Made by a program: the position numbers and the translations under genes. Shown here piece by piece: positions 58,620-64,000 of a DNA stretch of 64,000 bases. This DNA is from Hymenoscyphus infarciens (taxonomy: Eukaryota > Ascomycota > Leotiomycetes > Helotiales > Helotiaceae), in contig LLCB01000039.1 in assembly GCA_001414345.1 (NCBI GenBank), positions 62,001-126,000 of the forward strand. The letters are read 5' to 3'. How positions within the stretch are numbered: the first letter of the stretch is position 1; each line of letters begins with the position of its first letter. Under the pieces are notes generated by a model that saw only the letters and a list, made by a program, of their open reading frames with translations, was not told where the DNA came from and did not search any database.

Positions 58620-59620
58620 GAAGTAATTTAGCTAAAATATAGTATAAAAGATTAAGATATCTAAGATAAGAAGCTCTTAAAGCTCTAGTCTAGTTAATAA
58701 AGAATATAAAAATTATAAGTCTTAAATAAGTAAAGTACTTATACTATATTATAATCTATACTTAGAACGTTATTTTAAGATATATCTCTAAGAATAAGAG
58801 TATAGAACTATTCTTATAGTACTTATAAGATCTATTTAACTTTCTAACTAGATATAATAGAGCTAAATAGCCCTTTCTAATAAAAGAGAAGTATAGTAGA
58901 AAGCTCTTTAGATTTATAATAATAAATAAAAAAGAGAAAATAGTATTTAAAAAGCTTAAAAACTTTAAAAGATAAGTTAAATAATAATATAGTTTTTTAA
59001 TTTATAAGTTAAAGTATAATAATAATAAATTAGTAATTCTATAATATAGAGTATTAGAATATACTTTATAAACTATAGAAATTAAAATAAACTTAAAACT
59101 TATATTAATTTATACTTATAAACTAAATAGAGAGATAAAAAGAGTAGAATAAGAAGTAATTATATATTTAATTAAAATATTATCTACTATTAACTTACTA
59201 TAATAGCTCTAAACTAAGTTAACTATAATTAAAATCTAGCTTTATAATATAAGTCTTAACTAAAGAAATAAGTTTAAGATACTAAATAAGGTACTTTTAT
59301 TATAGTTTAATAATTACTTCTACTAGTATAGTCTAAAGTTTAAGAACTTAGTAATAAAAGACCTTAGACTAGATTAAAATAAAATCTATATCTATAAATC
59401 TAAAACTTATCTACTAAAGAAGGAAAGAGAATAAGAAGTTTAAAAGAGAGCTTTTAAAGTTAATTCTAGAACTTATATAGGTTATTTAGTTAGGTATATC
59501 TTATTAAATATCTACTATATCTAAGTTCTATAACTTAATTAAGTTATTATAACTTAGAATATTATATTTAATAAAGAAATCTTTAATATACTAGAATATA
59601 AAAAGGTAAAATAATAACCT
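58620..59620 (+). pseudogene. Copia-C integrase remnant
   Basis: Blocks RLRYLRQEALKALVQLI (zinc-binding front, H-x-R-L-G-H-x type), ELFLQYLQDLFNFLTRYNRA, LIKEKYSRKLFRFI, IYTYKLNREIKRVEQEVI and AFKVNSRTYIGYLVRYI appear in order on the plus strand when RIP stops are skipped. They correspond to the catalytic core and C-terminal part of Ty1/copia integrase. Confidence 0.72.
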
Positions 59621-60699
59621 ATTATAATTACTTATATAGTAGTATAGTATATAGTTAAGTAAGAGTAATAGATTATTAAAGCTCTACTTAAAAGTATTAG
59701 TATATATAAAATAGAGAGTATAAGAAAACTAAAACTAGGAGCTAAACTAGTAAGAGATGTCTTATTTAAAGCTACTAATATACTAAGTAAAGCTTTAGTT
59801 AGCTAGAACTTAGAAGTAAAACTAGAAAAGAGAGATATAATCTCTTTTAGGTTTAGACTTCTATTACTTAGAGTAATACCTAAACCTAAAAGTAAACTAG
59901 AATAAGTTATAAGCTCTTAAAATAGATAAAATATAGGAATCTGTTAATAAACTATAAGACTCTTCTAATAAGTACTTATAAGATTCTCTTAACTATAGAA
60001 TAATATTAAAAGTATAAAAGGCCTAAGTAGTCTACTAATTAGGATAAGTAATAGAATACTAGAGAGAATCTCCTAATAAAATAAAGAGAGTAGACTCTTT
60101 TAATAATAAAGTAGTATATAAGAAAGGACTTTTAATATACTAGTTCTAGAAACTTCTAATATAAAGATAACTAAGAAGTAAGGAATAATAAATATAGAAA
60201 GCGAAAACTTAAAAGAGTCTAAGATAAAGTAAGAATATATAAAAAAAGTATATCTATCTATCTTAAGAAAGAGTAAGAGAGATTAACCTAGAGAAGAGAA
60301 CGCTAAAGATATAATAATCTCTACTCTACTAGTTATATTAATTAAGATAAAGCTTTAATAAGTTATTTTAGAATATTTAAATTATTTCTTTAATACTTTT
60401 TAGCCTTTATTAGAGAGTATAGTATTAAATAAGAAGAACTTATAAGATATTTATTATATTATTATAGTAGTAATAATAAGAGAAGAGACGCTTCTAAAAC
60501 CTAGATACTTATACCTTTATTAGTTAAAACTACTAAAAGAACTAAAATTATAGAGAGAACTTATAAACTATTTACTTAGTAAATACTTTAAAGATAATTT
60601 AAAGCTTAAAATTAAAAACTTAGAGAAAAATAAATACTAGTATATAATTAAAAGATAAAATACTAAAATAAAACTATTACTTCTAAAGTAGGTATTTAT

Positions 60700-62085
60700 A
60701 TATAAATATAACTCTATAAACTATCTAATTTAATACTAAGCTTAGCTTATAGTTAGAGGTAATCTCTAATAAGAAGATACTATCTTTTTAATATATACTA
60801 TTATACTTATAATAAGATTATTCTAAATAGTTATAATAATAGCTACTAGATTTAACTTAGAGATTAAGTAATATAATATTATAAATATATTTATTAATAT
60901 AGAAAAGAATATAAGAGCTCTTTTAATAGCTTACTAACTTCTAAATAAATATTAATAAGAAAGACTATATATTAAATTAAATAAAGTACTTTATAAGTTA
61001 AGAGATTTCTATACTTTATAGTTTAATTACTTTATAACTACTCTTTTAGAATATAGTTTAATACTTTATTTAAAAAAGCTTTATATTTATATAGATCTTT
61101 TAAAAAAGGTTTTTATAATTTTTTATATAAATAATATATAAATAATATACTATTAAGATAATATATCTCTAATAAGAGTTATAATAAATAAACTAAAGCT
61201 TTTATATAAACTATACTTACTTAGTAATATAGAATACTATCTTAAAGTAAAAGTTTATAAAGATAAAGTATAGAAAAAGATATAACTCTTTTATAATATA
61301 TATATTAAATAAATAACTAAATAATTTAAGCTTATTAATAAAGATTATTTAAGTATACTACTTTTAATATATAAACTAAAAAATAATTAAGAAATAGTAA
61401 AACCTATATTTATAAAGTTCTATTAGAAGAAGGTAGGTTTAGTACTCTATATAATAATTATAAGATAACTAGATATTATATTTACTACTTTCTAGCTTTT
61501 ATACTTCTTAATTAACTTAAATAATTAATATATAGTTATAAAAAATTAGTATATTTAATACTTATTTAAAATAAGGTTTTTAGGAATTATATATAAAAAA
61601 GAGCTTAAAGGTATATAACTAGTACTTACTTTAGATATATTATATACTAATAATCTAGAAACTTAAAACTCTTTTAATAGATATATAATATTATTATTTA
61701 GTAGACTTATAACTTAGAAAGCTTTATAATAAGATATAATTATAATATTAATAATAAAAGCTAAGCTCTTAAAAGTAAAGCTACTAAGTATAGAAATAAT
61801 AGTATTAAAGTATCTTTCTAAGAATCTATAGCTTAATTTAAGTAAGATATAGAATATATTCTATAATAATTAATAAACTATTAAATTAATTACTAGAGAA
61901 AATAAGAGAATATCTATAAAGCTTTAATATATAAATATCTAGAATATATAGCTTTATTAAGAGTATTAGAAGAGATCTTTCTAAGTTACTTATTTACTAA
62001 TAAATAATATATTAGTAGATAGAGTTATAAAAAACTTATCTAGATATGATTTTAAATATCTTAAAGCTTTACTTAATTTCTAAAA
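60700..62085 (+). pseudogene. Copia-C reverse transcriptase and RNase H remnant
   Basis: RFNLEIKQYNIINIFINIEK, ELNKVLYKLRDFYTLQFNYF and TLLEYSLILYL mark the reverse transcriptase (60850-61090). RNase H follows with KAKLLKVKLLSIEIIVLKYL and FYNNQQTIKLITRENKR at about 61740-61910. Catalytic aspartates are partly changed to asparagine, as G-to-A mutation does. The frame ends near 62085. Confidence 0.8.
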
Positions 62086-62339
62086 CGTTTATTTACTTAG
62101 TAAAATACTCTTTTAAAAAGTAAAAATATACTAACTTTTAAATTAAAAACACTCTTTTAAAATAGTAAATAATACTCTTTACTATTTTTATATATTATTA
62201 TACTTTACTTTATTATTTTACTTATATATTTTTAAAAGGTTTTTTTCTTTTTTATATTATAATTATTTAAAGAGTATTATAAGCTTATTTTAGATTTTAT
62301 TTATTTATTTAATTATTATATACTTAATAATTAAGTATT

Positions 62340-63680
62340 ATAAGACTTTTCTAGAAAGTATAGCTAAATATAAATATAAAGTTTTAAAAAAACTAACTAC
62401 TATTATATAAATATAAAGTATATTAACTAACTAATAATACTTTTTTTAATACTTAGAAATAGTTTTACTAAGAGTAGTAAATACTATACTTATTTTATTA
62501 AAAGTATTACTAAGATTAATACTATTAGACTTATTATTACTATTATTATCCTTAGACTTCTTACTCTTAGAAATATCCTTCTTATACTTATAGCTTTTTA
62601 AAGAATACTTAGAATTAGAAAACGACTTCTTAAAAACTAACTTTATAGAAGTAGTTTTCTTTAAAATAGTCTTTCTTAAAATAGACTTTAGAATAGACTT
62701 TAGAATAGATTTTTAAGAATAGCTCTTTAAAAGAACCTTTAAAAGCTTTTAAGTAGACTTTTACTACTTAGAAGATAAGATATTATCTTTACTATAAATA
62801 GTAGAACTCTTATAAGAAGTACTCTAGCTCTTAGTTTAACTATAAGTATTAACTCTTATAAGTAAAGTACTATTTAAAGTAGAAGCTATAAAAGAAGTAC
62901 TTTTAAGAATATAGTTATTACGTTTTAAAATCTTAGGAATATTACTATTTAGTTTATTATTAGAAGTAGAACTCTAAAAGCTATTAGGTTCTTTATAGTA
63001 ATAGGTATAGTTTAGAACTAAGGATAACTAAGAGCTTTTAAAACCCTATTTAAGTCTTATATAAATTATACTATATAACTTCTCTTATTTCTAAATCTAT
63101 AAAATTAGTTAAAGAAATAAAGTAAGAAGTAAAGAACTTACTAAATAAAGCTTTATATAAACTTTATTATTAATATTAGTCTAATATTTCTTAAGATTTT
63201 TAATTAAGATAATTATAAAAGAGAGATAAATACTTAATAGAGTCTTATATAAGTAGCTAATAGTATAGTTAAAATAATATACTACCTTTTCTAACTCTAT
63301 ATTATAATAATAACTAGTTAATTTACTAGTAACTATAAAAGTAATATAGCTCTTATAAAAAGCTTCTTAAAAATTTAAAATATTAAGATAGCCTTTCTTA
63401 ATAAAAGATATAATAAGTAAGCTTTTATTACTAATAGTTAGATACTTAATATTATTACTAGAAAGTTTATTTAAGAGTTTAATATTAGTAGTTAGAAGCT
63501 CTTTATAAAGAATTTTAGGTTTAGTAAGTTTTTTAAAAGCTTAATATTTATTAGAGCTCTTAACTTCTAACTTCTCTAGCTTGTTTTTAAAGATATTAAT
63601 AGTATAAAATCTATTAAGTATATTACTTTAGAGTATAACTAGACTAGAAGAGGAAATATATAAGAGATTTAATATTTAAT
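62340..63680 (-). pseudogene. Antisense reading frame in the copia-C 3' tail
   Basis: The minus strand reads LSNTFNKISIVFTTLSKTIS-like sequence near 62470-62530, a basic KYSLKSYKYKKDISKSKKSK-like region near 62560-62620 and the Ser-rich stretch further right. It is the same frame as 42320-43620 in copia-A; differences are mainly transitions. No known domain recognised. Confidence 0.48.
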
Positions 63681-64000
63681 ATTCTTATATAGTTAACTAA
63701 AGTATAGTATTAAGATTAATAAGCTTAAAAGAACTTATAAGTATATAACGCCTAGATTCTAATCTATTAATTATATATTTAACGTCTTTCTTATTATCTT
63801 TATCTTTATAATACTAGAGAATAAGTATAAGCTTAGTAGTTATTAGAGTCTTATTATTTAAAAGATAAGAGATCTAGGAAAGAGGCTATTTTAGTTAATA
63901 TAAGAGTCTAGAAAAGATAAATATAAGCTTCTTACTATAGTTTTTTATTAGATAGTATATACTATAATAGTCTAGTAGTAGTAAGAGAGTTTTAAGAAAG

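Larger units (their letters stand above)
56501..64000 (+). mobile_element. Ty1/copia element C, plus strand, 3' end beyond the window
   Basis: The 5' LTR (56501-56682) cuts copia-A at 56500/56501. Gag-like sequence (~56740-57800), integrase (58620-59620), reverse transcriptase (~60700-61620) and RNase H (~61700-62085) follow in copia order. A ~2 kb tail then continues to the window end; by comparison with copia-A the 3' LTR should start about 100 bp past 64000. It is the same family as copia-A. All frames carry RIP-type stops. Confidence 0.85.

Overview
The window looks like the genome of a filamentous ascomycete (Pezizomycotina). Genes have short GT-AG introns of about 50-150 bp. The protein families are fungal. 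The sequence alternates between islands of normal base composition that carry genes and long, very AT-rich stretches in which CpA/TpG have almost vanished in favour of TpA. That is the footprint of repeat-induced point mutation (RIP). The style of the retrotransposons would fit Leotiomycetes, but this is only a guess.

Layout. 1-4.7 kb: a broken copper amine oxidase fragment (minus strand); a maltose O-acetyltransferase-type pseudogene split by a small hAT-like element; a short tandem repeat; and an intact phosphatidylserine-decarboxylase-like gene (PsiD-type architecture). 4.9-15.75 kb: gene-free RIP-degraded repeats with LTR relics. 15.75-17.44 kb: a normal-GC sliver with a broken Myb/SANT-like gene. 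17.44-26.90 kb: a Tc1/mariner element (TA duplication) with an 8.1 kb Ty3/gypsy chromovirus inserted in it (5-bp duplication ATTTA). 27.1-28.1 kb: a hAT-like MITE and a Tourist-like MITE. 28.4-40.6 kb: gene island with a two-domain Myb/SANT-like gene, a secreted-protein pseudogene, a single-pass membrane protein, an inverted-dimer transposon that has itself been hit twice, and an orphan protein kinase gene that may be broken at one splice junction. 40.6-64 kb: a nest of Ty1/copia elements. Copia-A (minus) is interrupted by copia-B (minus), whose own left LTR holds a 1.3 kb miniature LTR element. Copia-A is also interrupted by a Mutator-like element and by copia-C (plus), which runs off the window.

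Main points. Several insertion boundaries can be fixed to the base, because target-site duplications are visible and, for three of them, an uninterrupted version of the site exists elsewhere in the window. Copia-A and copia-C both carry a ~2 kb tail between pol and the 3' LTR that holds a conserved antisense reading frame; this is the best candidate for something undescribed. Genes next to the AT islands carry stop codons of the C-to-T / G-to-A kind, suggesting leakage of RIP into single-copy sequence. No tRNA, rRNA or CRISPR array was recognised.
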